From Parabacteroides goldsteinii (lineage in GTDB: Bacteria > Bacteroidota > Bacteroidia > Bacteroidales > Tannerellaceae): a stretch of 33,140 nt of DNA. The translations under genes and the position numbers were made by a program. Position 1 is the first letter of the stretch; each line of letters opens with the position of its first letter. A model generated the notes under the pieces. That model did no database searches. It was not told the origin of the DNA and saw only the letters and a list, made by a program, of their open reading frames with translations. The stretch lies in contig NZ_JADNBB010000049.1 of the NCBI RefSeq assembly GCF_015550595.1, forward strand, positions 1-33,140, written 5' to 3'. This document shows positions 8,431-17,210 of this stretch, one piece after another.

Positions 8431-9840
8431 ATGAATTACATCAAAACTCTTGCCGCTTTGTTAGTCGGCTGTTCGTTTAGCGCAAAGGCGCAAACATATA
8501 CTCCGATCTCTTTGCCCGCATTGTTCTCGGACCATATGGTCTTGCAACAGGAAGATTCCGTGCCGGTTTGGGGATGGGGAAACGCTAGTTCGACACTGAA
8601 AATCGTAGGCAGTTGGGCTCCTGAAGATACGGCCTCGGTAATGGTTGATGATAACGGTCGTTGGATGGGGAAGATCAAAACAACCCGTTACGGAGGGCCT
8701 TATAACTTGCAGGTCTTTACGCCTAATAAAGGGGATGAAGTGCTGTTGAAAGATGTCATGTTGGGTGAAGTGTGGGTGTGCAGCGGACAGTCCAATATGG
8801 AATGGTCTTCTGGCAATGGCATAAATAACCAGCAGGAGGAGATCGGAGCGGCCAACTATCCGAATATCCGCTTCTTTAGTTTGGCGAAGCAGGCTAGCAG
8901 GTCGCCGCAGGAGGATTGCCGGGCCGTGTGGGAAACTTGTACACCGACGGTCATGCAAAAGCGAAGTGCCGTGGCTTACTTTTTCGGCAGGCACCTGCAC
9001 CAGCAGTTGAAAGTGCCGGTCGGACTGATTGTTTCGGCTTGGGGTGGGTCCAATGTGGAATCTTGGATACCGGAGGAATTGATACCTGACACACCGGAAC
9101 AGCGGAAACTCACGCAGAGCCGGAAGAACCCCTGGTGGCCGGTCGAATCGGGAGTGCTTTACAACAGTATGGTCAACCCGCTTCTCCCTTACCGGATTGC
9201 CGGGGCTATCTGGTACCAGGGAGAGTCCAACCGAGATGATGTCCAGCCGTATGCCACCTATATGAAACAGCTGATTCAAACCTGGCGTAAAGGGTTTGAC
9301 AAGGAATTTCCTTTCTATCAAGTGCAGATAGCTCCCTATAATTATAAATCGACCGACAACGGCCCGGCCCTGATTCGTGAAGCACAAGAGCAGGTGGCAC
9401 GTACTGTTCCGCGCACGGAAGTGGTCGTCACCAACGACTTGGGTGAATTTGGCAATATACATCCTGCCCGTAAACAGGAAGTCGGTATCCGGCTAGGTAA
9501 TATTGCGTTGAAAGAGAACTATGGGATGCTGGAAAGCGAAGAGGTTCGGAGTCCTTTCTTGACCCATGCGGAGGTGGAAAAGAACCGGGTGATCCTTACT
9601 TTCAACCATGCGGTGGATGGATTGGTTTGTAAAGGCAAGGAGGTGAAAGGTTTGCAAATAGCCGGTGAAGATGGCGTTTTCAAGGAGGCCAAAGTGCGTA
9701 TGGAAGAAAGCCGTTTGGTTGTCTATGCATCGGGTATCAAATCTCCTGCCTTTGTCCGTTATTGTTTTGATGACGCAACGGAGGGAAACCTGTTTAATAA
9801 ACAAGGATTGCCGGTGGCTCCTTTTCAAAAGAAGTTATAG
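8431..9840 (+). CDS. Sialate O-acetylesterase-like SGNH protein (tandem paralogue)
   Basis: 469 aa from ATG 8431, seven bases after the preceding stop. An ATG at 8404 in the same frame would overlap the previous gene and put residues before the signal peptide, so it is rejected. The signal peptide ends at AKA-Q (residue 20). It carries the SASA motifs: SDHMVLQQ, GQSNMEW with Ser121 as nucleophile, IWYQGESN and NIHPARK. The first paralogue has D-I-H-P where this one has N-I-H-P. It probably removes O-acetyl groups from sialic acid or other sugars in the periplasm. It is clearly homologous to the N-terminal part of the preceding gene, but its DNA is visibly richer in G/C at third codon positions than both neighbours, suggesting a separate origin rather than a recent local duplication. 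It is a complete single-domain protein. Confidence 0.87.
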   Translation: MNYIKTLAALLVGCSFSAKAQTYTPISLPALFSDHMVLQQEDSVPVWGWGNASSTLKIVGSWAPEDTASVMVDDNGRWMGKIKTTRYGGPYNLQVFTPNKGDEVLLKDVMLGEVWVCSGQSNMEWSSGNGINNQQEEIGAANYPNIRFFSLAKQASRSPQEDCRAVWETCTPTVMQKRSAVAYFFGRHLHQQLKVPVGLIVSAWGGSNVESWIPEELIPDTPEQRKLTQSRKNPWWPVESGVLYNSMVNPLLPYRIAGAIWYQGESNRDDVQPYATYMKQLIQTWRKGFDKEFPFYQVQIAPYNYKSTDNGPALIREAQEQVARTVPRTEVVVTNDLGEFGNIHPARKQEVGIRLGNIALKENYGMLESEEVRSPFLTHAEVEKNRVILTFNHAVDGLVCKGKEVKGLQIAGEDGVFKEAKVRMEESRLVVYASGIKSPAFVRYCFDDATEGNLFNKQGLPVAPFQKKL

Positions 9841-9890
9841 GTGGAATAATTATTAGTAATCTATAAACCAATAAAATAATAATTTAAACG

Positions 9891-10883
9891 ATGAGTTATT
9901 TAAAATCAGTGTATTTTTGTTTGGCCGTAACAGTACTGTGTATGGTTACGACTTCTTGTGTAAAAAAAGAAACTCCGGTAAGATTTGCTATCGCATCAGA
10001 CTTTCATGCTCCGGATGTGCCGGGAGGGAAAGAACGTGTTGAGGCATTTATTAAAGCGGCTAATGACGAGAATGTGGATTTTATCATAGAACTGGGAGAT
10101 TTCTGCCGACTAGACAGCGCTAGCCAAATATATAGAGAGGTATGGCATAATTTTAAAGGAGAAAAATACCACGCCATAGGAAATCATGATCTTGACCGTT
10201 ACAATGTAGATGAATATGTACAAGGAATGGGGATGCCGAATCGTTATTATTCGTTTGACAAAGAAGGTTTCCATTTTGTGGTACTTGATGGTAATAATTA
10301 TTTTGATGGTGAAAAAATCCATCATTATGACCATGCTAATTATGGAGCTTTCCCTTATACAAATCATTCTTATTTGGATAAGGAACAGATGGAGTGGCTG
10401 GTTAAGGATTTGGCATCAACAGATTTGAAAGTTGTTCTATTTTCTCACCAAAGCCTTGATAGCGAACTGAAGAATGGTGCGGAGGTACGAGCTATATTGG
10501 AAAAAGAAAATGAGCGTGCCGGGTTTAAAAAAGTCGTATTGGCATTCAGTGGACATAACCATAGTAATTATACGAAAGAAATCAATGGCATTTCTTACAT
10601 GCAGATTAATAGTGCTTCCTATGTTTGGATTGGTGAACCAACCCAGACGGAAAAGAGATTTCCGAAAGAAATTAATGAGAAATATTCTTTGATGGCATAT
10701 TCGATGATGTATGACAAACCATTATATGCTATTGTTACGTTGGCGGAAGATGGAGCTGATGTCAAAGGGGTAAAAGCCCAATTTATGCCACCTGCACCTA
10801 AAGAAATCGGTTTGGGGGATTCAATAGGAGTCTATCCGTTGGTATCGGTTATAGAGGATGCTTATGTTGAATTTGCAGACTGA
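9891..10883 (+). CDS. Calcineurin-like metallophosphoesterase lipoprotein
   Basis: 330 aa. A lipoprotein signal peptide ends TTSC (Cys23), giving membrane anchoring outside the cytoplasm. All metallophosphoesterase motifs are present: D-F-H (Asp37, His39), GDF (Asp70), GNHD (98-100), FSHQ (His186) and GHNH (His222, His224), so the two-metal site is predicted intact. The family cleaves phosphomonoesters or diesters; this substrate is unknown. Spacing of 50 bases from the upstream gene and 14 bases to the downstream gene puts it in the glycan operon. A role in removing phosphate groups from glycan or teichoic-like material is inference. The sequence is A/T-richer than the preceding paralogous esterase. 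No promoter of its own is seen in the short gap. Confidence 0.85.
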   Translation: MSYLKSVYFCLAVTVLCMVTTSCVKKETPVRFAIASDFHAPDVPGGKERVEAFIKAANDENVDFIIELGDFCRLDSASQIYREVWHNFKGEKYHAIGNHDLDRYNVDEYVQGMGMPNRYYSFDKEGFHFVVLDGNNYFDGEKIHHYDHANYGAFPYTNHSYLDKEQMEWLVKDLASTDLKVVLFSHQSLDSELKNGAEVRAILEKENERAGFKKVVLAFSGHNHSNYTKEINGISYMQINSASYVWIGEPTQTEKRFPKEINEKYSLMAYSMMYDKPLYAIVTLAEDGADVKGVKAQFMPPAPKEIGLGDSIGVYPLVSVIEDAYVEFAD

Positions 10884-10897
10884 AAAAGAGGAAGAGT

Positions 10898-12235
10898 ATG
10901 AGATATTTACTTATAACCATTACCCTTTTTCTGTCAATATTTTGTTTCGGACAAAAGATTAAAGTTGCGTGTGTAGGGAATAGTATTACCTATGGAGCCG
11001 GAATTGTGAATCGTGAAAAAAATAGTTACCCGGCACAATTGCAAGTTTATCTGGGAGATAAATACGAGGTTCGTAATTTCGGCAGTAATGGGGCTACTAC
11101 GCTTCATAAAGGTGATTATCCCTATATGCAGACAGAAGCATATAAACAAGCGATAGCCTACTGTCCGGATATTGTTTTCATTAAATTAGGTACGAATGAT
11201 TCCAAACCTCAAAATCTTTGTTATCAACAAGATTTTGAGTCTAATTATAGGGCGCTTATCCGAAGTTTTGCCCGACTTTCTTCGCGACCACGAATTATTC
11301 TGTTATCACCTCTTCGTTGTTTTTTAACAGAAACAGCATCGATAAAAGATCGTGTAATTCAGAAATCTTTTGTTCCGGTTATAAAGGAAATTGCCCAGGA
11401 TGAAAAACTCGAATATATAGATCTTTATGATTTAATGGGAGATGAATATGATCAGTCATTGATGCCGGACCGCCTTCATCCGTCTTCTATCGGAGCCGGT
11501 CGGATTGCTCAGAGGTTATATGAATATTTAAATCCCGAGCAATATGATTCTAATCCTTGCACGCATCCGATATGTGGAAATGAATACCGGAGTGGGGCTG
11601 GATGGAAAGAAGGGGCTGACTGGCATGCGGTGTCAGAGGAAATCACACAAATAGTCTCTTCCAAAAAGCTGGATATTTTGTTTTTGGGGAATTCAATAAC
11701 ACAAGGATTCGGAGGTAGTCGTAGTCTTGTTACTTATAAACCGGGAAAAGCGGTAGCCGACAGTTGTTTTACGAATCTTTGTTGGGAATCTGCCGGTATT
11801 TCGGGAGATAGAACAGAAACGTTACTTTGGCGTATTTTGAATGGACGTTATGAAAAATCTGTCCCTTCTTATGTGGTAATAACGATCGGTGTGAATAATA
11901 TTGTAGCCGGACATCGTGCTGAAGATATAGCAGATGGTATACAGAAGGTTGCCAAAATTAGTAGAAAACAATTTCCCGATTCAAAGATTTTGCTCTTGGG
12001 GTTACTGCCTGTCGGGTTGGAGAAAACATCAGAGAGAAGAATACAATATGACTCTATTCATGCAAAATTGGAACAACAAGACTGGGGAAGTATTAAGTAT
12101 GTGAATCCTACCCCCTGGTTCACGGATGAAGAAGGGCGGTTAAAAGAAGAATTGTATGGTGGTGATCATTTACATCTCACCCCAAAAGGGTATGAAGTGT
12201 GGTGTGAACATATGAAAGAAGTCCTTTTTCAATAG
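10898..12235 (+). CDS. Double-domain SGNH/GDSL esterase (secreted)
   Basis: 445 aa, signal peptide ending near CFGQ (residue 19). Two complete SGNH hydrolase domains lie in tandem. Domain 1 (about 20-212) has GNSIT with Ser29, the block II glycine in NFGSNG, GTND with Asn99, and DRLHPS with Asp190/His193. Domain 2 (about 255-445) has GNSIT with Ser265, SAGISGD, an IGVNN segment with Asn332/333, and GDHLHLT with Asp423/His426. Both catalytic sets look intact. SGNH proteins in such loci are usually carbohydrate acetylesterases. It follows the metallophosphoesterase gene by 14 bases and ends the first operon; 132 bases with a good promoter follow. Two active sites in one chain could process two ester positions, which is inference. 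Confidence 0.85.
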   Translation: MRYLLITITLFLSIFCFGQKIKVACVGNSITYGAGIVNREKNSYPAQLQVYLGDKYEVRNFGSNGATTLHKGDYPYMQTEAYKQAIAYCPDIVFIKLGTNDSKPQNLCYQQDFESNYRALIRSFARLSSRPRIILLSPLRCFLTETASIKDRVIQKSFVPVIKEIAQDEKLEYIDLYDLMGDEYDQSLMPDRLHPSSIGAGRIAQRLYEYLNPEQYDSNPCTHPICGNEYRSGAGWKEGADWHAVSEEITQIVSSKKLDILFLGNSITQGFGGSRSLVTYKPGKAVADSCFTNLCWESAGISGDRTETLLWRILNGRYEKSVPSYVVITIGVNNIVAGHRAEDIADGIQKVAKISRKQFPDSKILLLGLLPVGLEKTSERRIQYDSIHAKLEQQDWGSIKYVNPTPWFTDEEGRLKEELYGGDHLHLTPKGYEVWCEHMKEVLFQ

Positions 12236-12302
12236 CGAATTAACCGGGCATGTAGATTAAGATAACTCTGCAAACCATTGCGTAATTATTTTGTATCGTT
12301 AA

Positions 12303-12335
12303 TTTGTTGAATTAGAGAATTAAACTGTATTTTTG
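12303..12335 (+). promoter_or_regulatory. Bacteroidales-type promoter for the second fucosidase gene
   Basis: A TTTG -33 element at 12303-12306 is separated by 21 bases from TATTTTTG at 12328-12335, a full match to TAnnTTTG. Transcription would start near 12342, leaving a leader of about 25 bases before ATG 12368. This separates the second fucosidase from the operon ending at 12235. Confidence 0.62.
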
Positions 12336-12367
12336 ATATCTAAATACATTTATCATATTAAACACAC

Positions 12368-14527
12368 ATGAAAAAAATCTATTCTTTTTTGCTTGGAACA
12401 GTGCTTTTGTCTGCCTGTTCGCAAACACAAGACACGGGTCTGCCTTTTCAAAATACGATTGAAATTAATGAGGAAGATAGTAAAGAACTCATCATACAGA
12501 AGGCGGCTCATGTTGTGCCAACCCCAAATCAGTTGGCTGCATTACAAAATGAGTTTATAGCCTTTATCCATTTCGGACCGAACTCTTTTACTCGTATGGA
12601 ATGGGGGAATGGTATGGAAGATCCGAAAATATTCGATCTGAAGGAACTCGATACCGACCAGTGGTGCGAAGCCATGAAAGCTGCCGGGATGAAAATGGTT
12701 ATTATTACCGTGAAGCATCATGACGGATTTGTTTTGTGGCAGAGCCGCTATACGAAACATGGAATTATGTCGACCGGCTTCAGAGATGGGAAAGGAGATG
12801 TTTTGAAAGATTTGTCTGCTTCCTGTCAGAAATATGGATTGAAATTGGGAGTGTATTTATCTCCGGCCGATTTATATCAGATAGAAAACCCGGAAGGACT
12901 CTATGGAAATCTGAGTAAATATACCAAACGGACAATTCCGCGTGAAGTACCCGGAAGACCGTTCGCCAATCAAACGAAATTTGAATTTGTAGTAGACGAT
13001 TATAACGAATATTTCCTGAATCAGTTGTTTGAGGTACTGACTGAATACGGGCCTATTCACGAAGTCTGGTTCGATGGCGCCCATCCGAAACGGAAAGGCG
13101 GACAAACGTATAATTATCCTGCCTGGAAAGAATTGATTCATAAATTAGCTCCGAACGCAGTAATCTTTGGTCGTGAGGATGTACGTTGGTGTGGTAATGA
13201 AGCCGGTGGAACCCGGCCGACGGAATGGAATGTGGTCCCTTATCCCGAGAACCCGGATACAACCTCTCATTTCCCGGATATGACAGACCCGGTATTGGCT
13301 GATAGGGATAAACTGTATCAGGGGAAATTCCTGCATTATCAACAGGCCGAAACCAATACTTCCATCCGGGAAGGCTGGTTCTACCGTGACGACACACACC
13401 AGAAGGTCAGAAGTGCCGACGATGTATTTGATATATACGAACGTGCAGTAGGTGGAAACTCGACTTTCCTGTTGAATATTCCCCCCAACCGTGACGGGAA
13501 ATTCTCTCCGAGAGATGTCGAGTCGTTGAAGGAAACAGGTAAACGTATCCGTGAAACGTATTCTACGGATCTGTTGGCCGGAGCGAAGGGGCCGCAGGAA
13601 ATTCTGGATGGTAAGGACGATACTTATTTACTGATGGAGGGTAATAAGAAAGAGTTTGTGATTACAACCCCTTCTCCGGTTACGGTAAACCGTATCATGC
13701 TTCAGGAAGCGATCGCGACGAATGGAGAACGCGTGGAGAAACATGCCGTAGATGCCTGGATAGACGGTGCATGGAAAGAGATAGCCATCTCCACTAACAT
13801 CGGTTACAAACGTATTTTGCGTTTCCCGGAAGTAACGACCGATAAACTTCGTTTCCGGCTGTTGGAATCACGTCTGACACCGGCTATCAGTCATATATCT
13901 GCTCATTATTATAAATCTCGTCCGCCTCAGTTGAGTTTCAGTCAGGATGTGAACGGATTAGTAACGATCGAACCACAATTGCAGGATTTTGGATGGAAGT
14001 CTCATGGAGAGAATGCCGCAAGTAATCTGAATGCCGGTTATAAGATCTATTATACCATTGACGGAACAGAGCCGACTGAAGAATCCACAGAATATAAAGA
14101 ACCTGTTAAACTGGATCGCTGTGAACTGAAAGCTGTAGCAGTTTTGCATGGTGAGAAAGGAACTATGTCTGCTGAACGACTGGGATTGATCAAGAAAGAC
14201 TGGAAGTTGTTGGAGACTAAAGGTAATAGTAATCTGCCTTATCTTGCTATAGATTTAGGAAGTAATCTCGAATTGAACGGATTTGCCTACAAACCGCAGT
14301 CTGGTAAGGGCTTTAAAAGGGGAGTGGCAAAAGGCGTTGTTAAAGTGAGTGATGATGGACAAAATTGGAAAACGTTGGAAAACTTTGAATTCGGAAATTT
14401 AGTGAATGATCCGAGTAAACGGTATCATTATTTCAAGAAAGCGACCTCTGCCCGTTATGTACGTATCGACATAACCGAAATGGCACAGGAAGGTGAGCTT
14501 ACGATAGCCGAATTTGATCTGCTCTGA
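12368..14527 (+). CDS. Alpha-L-fucosidase, GH29, with C-terminal carbohydrate-binding modules (lipoprotein)
   Basis: 719 aa. The signal peptide ends LLSAC (Cys17), so it is a lipoprotein. The catalytic barrel (about 45-400) shows FIHFGPNSF (67-74), VKHHDGFVLW (115-124) and EVWFDGAHP, where Asp236 is the predicted nucleophile; LLNIPPNRDG closes the barrel. The general look resembles the GH29 subfamily acting on alpha-1,3/1,4-linked fucose in branched (Lewis-type) structures, which is an inference. After the barrel come a discoidin-like segment (about 400-530), a chitobiase/hexosaminidase C-terminal-type beta module (GYKIYYTIDGTEPT), and a final F5/8 type C-like domain from about 620 to the end (DLGSN..., RYVRIDITE). 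These probably bind glycans and hold the enzyme on its substrate. It differs in architecture from the first GH29, so the two likely act on different linkages. Confidence 0.9.
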   Translation: MKKIYSFLLGTVLLSACSQTQDTGLPFQNTIEINEEDSKELIIQKAAHVVPTPNQLAALQNEFIAFIHFGPNSFTRMEWGNGMEDPKIFDLKELDTDQWCEAMKAAGMKMVIITVKHHDGFVLWQSRYTKHGIMSTGFRDGKGDVLKDLSASCQKYGLKLGVYLSPADLYQIENPEGLYGNLSKYTKRTIPREVPGRPFANQTKFEFVVDDYNEYFLNQLFEVLTEYGPIHEVWFDGAHPKRKGGQTYNYPAWKELIHKLAPNAVIFGREDVRWCGNEAGGTRPTEWNVVPYPENPDTTSHFPDMTDPVLADRDKLYQGKFLHYQQAETNTSIREGWFYRDDTHQKVRSADDVFDIYERAVGGNSTFLLNIPPNRDGKFSPRDVESLKETGKRIRETYSTDLLAGAKGPQEILDGKDDTYLLMEGNKKEFVITTPSPVTVNRIMLQEAIATNGERVEKHAVDAWIDGAWKEIAISTNIGYKRILRFPEVTTDKLRFRLLESRLTPAISHISAHYYKSRPPQLSFSQDVNGLVTIEPQLQDFGWKSHGENAASNLNAGYKIYYTIDGTEPTEESTEYKEPVKLDRCELKAVAVLHGEKGTMSAERLGLIKKDWKLLETKGNSNLPYLAIDLGSNLELNGFAYKPQSGKGFKRGVAKGVVKVSDDGQNWKTLENFEFGNLVNDPSKRYHYFKKATSARYVRIDITEMAQEGELTIAEFDLL

Positions 14528-14547
14528 TTGAAAATACTTTAAAAACT

Positions 14548-14577
14548 TTTGCTGTCTCCGGAAAACAGCTACTTTTG
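14548..14577 (+). promoter_or_regulatory. Bacteroidales-type promoter for the GH95 gene
   Basis: TTTG at 14548-14551 is followed after 18 bases by TACTTTTG at 14570-14577, a full match to the -7 consensus. Transcription would start near 14584, about 30 bases before ATG 14615. The -7 box lies inside the loop of the terminator hairpin at 14555-14588. Confidence 0.62.
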
Positions 14578-14597
14578 TCTTCCGGAGATATTTTTTT
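14555..14597 (+). terminator. Rho-independent terminator after the second GH29 gene
   Basis: TCTCCGGAA (14555-14563) and TTCCGGAGA (14580-14588) form a perfect 9-bp stem with a 16-base loop, followed by TA and a run of seven T (14591-14597). It starts 28 bases after the GH29 stop. The loop contains the promoter of the next gene. Confidence 0.7.
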
Positions 14598-14614
14598 AAT
14601 CTAATTCTAAATCC

Positions 14615-17164
14615 ATGATTATGCGAGTACTATCTTATTTTATGTGTTTGTTTCTACTTTTGGCGTGCGCGAAAACACCAGAGGAGAAACCCTTAACTTT
14701 ATGGTATGACAAACCTGCCGGAAACTGGAATGAAGCACTGCCTATCGGGAATGGACATGCCGGGGCAATGGTGTTCGGGGGAGTCGACTCCGAACAACTT
14801 CAGTTGAACGAAAATACTCTTTACAGCGGTGAACCTTCGGTGATCTTTAAAGACATAAAGGTCACTCCCGAAATGTTTGACAAGGTGGTCGGGCTGATGA
14901 GGAAAGAAAGATATAAAGAAGCAACCGATTTGGTTTGTAAAAACTGGCTCGGACGTTTACACCAATATTACCAGCCGTTTGCCGATCTTCATATTCAAAA
15001 TAATAAAACCGGAGAAGTCAGTGAATATAAACGTGACCTGAATATCTCGGATGCAATAGCAAGTACAAGATATGTGCAGAACGGCATTCGTTATGAACGG
15101 GAAGTTTTTGCTTCAAACCCGGAAAATGTGATTGTCGTTTGCTTGAGAAGTGATAGTCCGGAAGGAATCGATATTACTCTTGATTTTACATCGGAACATC
15201 CTGCTGCCGTGCAGAAAAGTAAAGACGACCGTCTCGTAGTGCAGGGGAAAGCCTCCGGCTATGTGGAACGCCGTACGTTTGAACAGATGGAAAGCTGGGG
15301 TGACCAGCATAAACACCCCGAATTGTATGATGAAAAAGGTAACCGTAAATTCGACAAGCGCGTACTGTACGGAGATGAGATAGATAATAAGGGAATGTTG
15401 TTTGAAGCACAACTCAAACCGGTCTTACCTTCGGGTGGTAACTGTGAAATTACCGATTCTGGTATACATATCAGCCAAACGGATGAGGTTTATTTCGTAA
15501 TGAGCTTGGCGACCAGCTATAACGGATACGATAAAAGCCCCAGCTTGGAGGGGGTAGACCCGGCCGGAAAAGCAGCCGGCATACTTGATAAAGCTACTGC
15601 ATACAATTACAAGGAACTGAAGAAAAGACATCTTGACGATTACCGCAATCTGTTCAGTCGTGTCAAACTGGATCTGAAATCCGATGAGGAGCAATTAGCT
15701 TTGCCGACAGACGAACGGATTATCCGTTTTGATGAGAAGGCCGATCCGGCTTTGTCTGCCCTCTTGTTTCAGTACGGACGCTATCTGATGATCAGCGGTT
15801 CGCGTCCCGGGGGACAGCCGCTGAACCTGCAGGGTATCTGGAATAAAGAGATCGTTCCACCTTGGAACTGTGGCTATACGCAGAATATCAATCTCGAGAT
15901 GAACTACTGGATGGCGGAAACTGCAAACTTGTCGGAATGCCAGGAACCATTGTTCACTCTGATAAAGGAGTTATCGGAGACTGGTGCCGAAACAGCCCGT
16001 AACATGTATGGCCGGCGTGGTTGGGTGGCTCATCACAACACTTCTCTCTGGCGCGAGTCGTTGCCGAACGATAATGTCCCAACTGCCTCTTTCTGGCCAA
16101 TGGTACAAGGATGGCTTTGTAGCCATTTGTGGGAACACTACCTTTATTCGGGCGATAAAGAGTTTCTGAAAAATACAGCTTATCCGCTGACAAAAGGAGC
16201 TGCAGAGTTCTATGCCGACTGGCTGGTCGATGATGGCGAAGGCCATCTGGTTACTCCTGTCGGTGTCTCTCCCGAAAACTGGTTCGTAACACCTCAGGGG
16301 GAAAATACTGCTTTGAGTATGGGCCCGACAATGGATATGGCTATCATACGTGAAACATTTGAACGTACAATTAAAATGTCTGAAATGTTCGGTCTGGATC
16401 CTGAATTGCGAACCGAGTTGGAAGGCAAGTTAGCCAAGCTGCTGCCTTACCGCATCGGTAGCCGCGGACAGTTGCAGGAATGGATGTACGACTTTAAGGA
16501 GCAAGATCCCAAACACCGCCATCTGTCCCACCTGTACGGGTTCTATCCGGGTGATCAAATCACTCCCGATGCTACTCCCGACTTATTCAAAGCTGTCGAA
16601 CAAAGCTTAAATCTGCGTGGCGATGCTGCCACCGGCTGGTCGATGGGCTGGAAGATCAACTGCTGGGCACGTTTGCTGGATGGTAATCATGCGTATGCGA
16701 TCATCAAGAACTTATTCAATCCCGTTCAGTTTGGCCCGAAGAATAGAAATGGCGGTGGTTTGTATAGCAATATGCTTGATGCTTGTCCGCCTTTCCAGAT
16801 CGACGGAAACTTCGGCTATACCGCGGGTGTTGCCGAAATGCTGCTGCAAAGTCATGCCGGATTTATCCAATTGCTGCCAGCTCTTCCAGATGTATGGAGC
16901 GAAGGAGCTGTCTCCGGCCTGAAGGCGCGTGGCAACTTTGAAGTCGCAATGAAATGGCAACAAGGCAGTCTGTCTGAAGCTACCATCCTTTCCGGAAGCG
17001 GGAAGGAGTGCCGGTTGAGAACATCCCTTCCTATTGCGGTGAAACAGGGTGGTAAAGCGATAGCAACTTCTTCTCCGGTTACTTCCAACGGGAAAGAATA
17101 CTATGAAACGGTCTTTGCTACTGTAGCCGGGAAGAGCTACCAGGTAAGTCGGATTACTCCCTGA
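14615..17164 (+). CDS. GH95 alpha-L-fucosidase (alpha-1,2-fucosidase type), lipoprotein
   Basis: 849 aa from ATG 14615; ATG 14621 would also keep the signal peptide. The signal ends LLLAC (Cys18), so it is a lipoprotein. The family hydrolyses alpha-1,2-L-fucosyl linkages (some members alpha-L-galactosides) with inversion. In order: an N-terminal beta-domain starting LWYDKPAGNWNEALPIGNG, a helical linker, and an (alpha/alpha)6 barrel. Catalytic candidates by homology to bifidobacterial AfcA are Asn424 and Asn426 in TQNINLEMNYW, Glu554 in SPENWF as general acid, and Asp730 in FQIDGNFG. The length is normal and all motifs are intact. It has its own promoter, overlapping the terminator of the GH29 gene upstream. 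With the two GH29 enzymes it would cover several fucose linkages found on mucin-type glycans. Confidence 0.92.
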   Translation: MIMRVLSYFMCLFLLLACAKTPEEKPLTLWYDKPAGNWNEALPIGNGHAGAMVFGGVDSEQLQLNENTLYSGEPSVIFKDIKVTPEMFDKVVGLMRKERYKEATDLVCKNWLGRLHQYYQPFADLHIQNNKTGEVSEYKRDLNISDAIASTRYVQNGIRYEREVFASNPENVIVVCLRSDSPEGIDITLDFTSEHPAAVQKSKDDRLVVQGKASGYVERRTFEQMESWGDQHKHPELYDEKGNRKFDKRVLYGDEIDNKGMLFEAQLKPVLPSGGNCEITDSGIHISQTDEVYFVMSLATSYNGYDKSPSLEGVDPAGKAAGILDKATAYNYKELKKRHLDDYRNLFSRVKLDLKSDEEQLALPTDERIIRFDEKADPALSALLFQYGRYLMISGSRPGGQPLNLQGIWNKEIVPPWNCGYTQNINLEMNYWMAETANLSECQEPLFTLIKELSETGAETARNMYGRRGWVAHHNTSLWRESLPNDNVPTASFWPMVQGWLCSHLWEHYLYSGDKEFLKNTAYPLTKGAAEFYADWLVDDGEGHLVTPVGVSPENWFVTPQGENTALSMGPTMDMAIIRETFERTIKMSEMFGLDPELRTELEGKLAKLLPYRIGSRGQLQEWMYDFKEQDPKHRHLSHLYGFYPGDQITPDATPDLFKAVEQSLNLRGDAATGWSMGWKINCWARLLDGNHAYAIIKNLFNPVQFGPKNRNGGGLYSNMLDACPPFQIDGNFGYTAGVAEMLLQSHAGFIQLLPALPDVWSEGAVSGLKARGNFEVAMKWQQGSLSEATILSGSGKECRLRTSLPIAVKQGGKAIATSSPVTSNGKEYYETVFATVAGKSYQVSRITP

Positions 17165-17191
17165 GGAAATCTCTAATACATGGGAAGTATT

Positions 17192-17199
17192 TATATTTG
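17192..17199 (+). promoter_or_regulatory. Probable -7 box for the second sulfatase
   Basis: TATATTTG matches TAnnTTTG exactly. No clear TTTG is seen at -33. If used, transcription starts near 17206, so the repeat array at 17211-17304 would form the first half of a leader of about 190 bases before ATG 17399. Confidence 0.42.
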
Positions 17200-17210
17200 T
17201 CTGCCGATAT

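Noticed and set aside
8461-9462. Long minus-strand reading frame (333 codons) opposite the second acetylesterase
   Set aside because: It is an antisense shadow of a G/C-rich gene; the + strand protein has full family motifs and a signal peptide.
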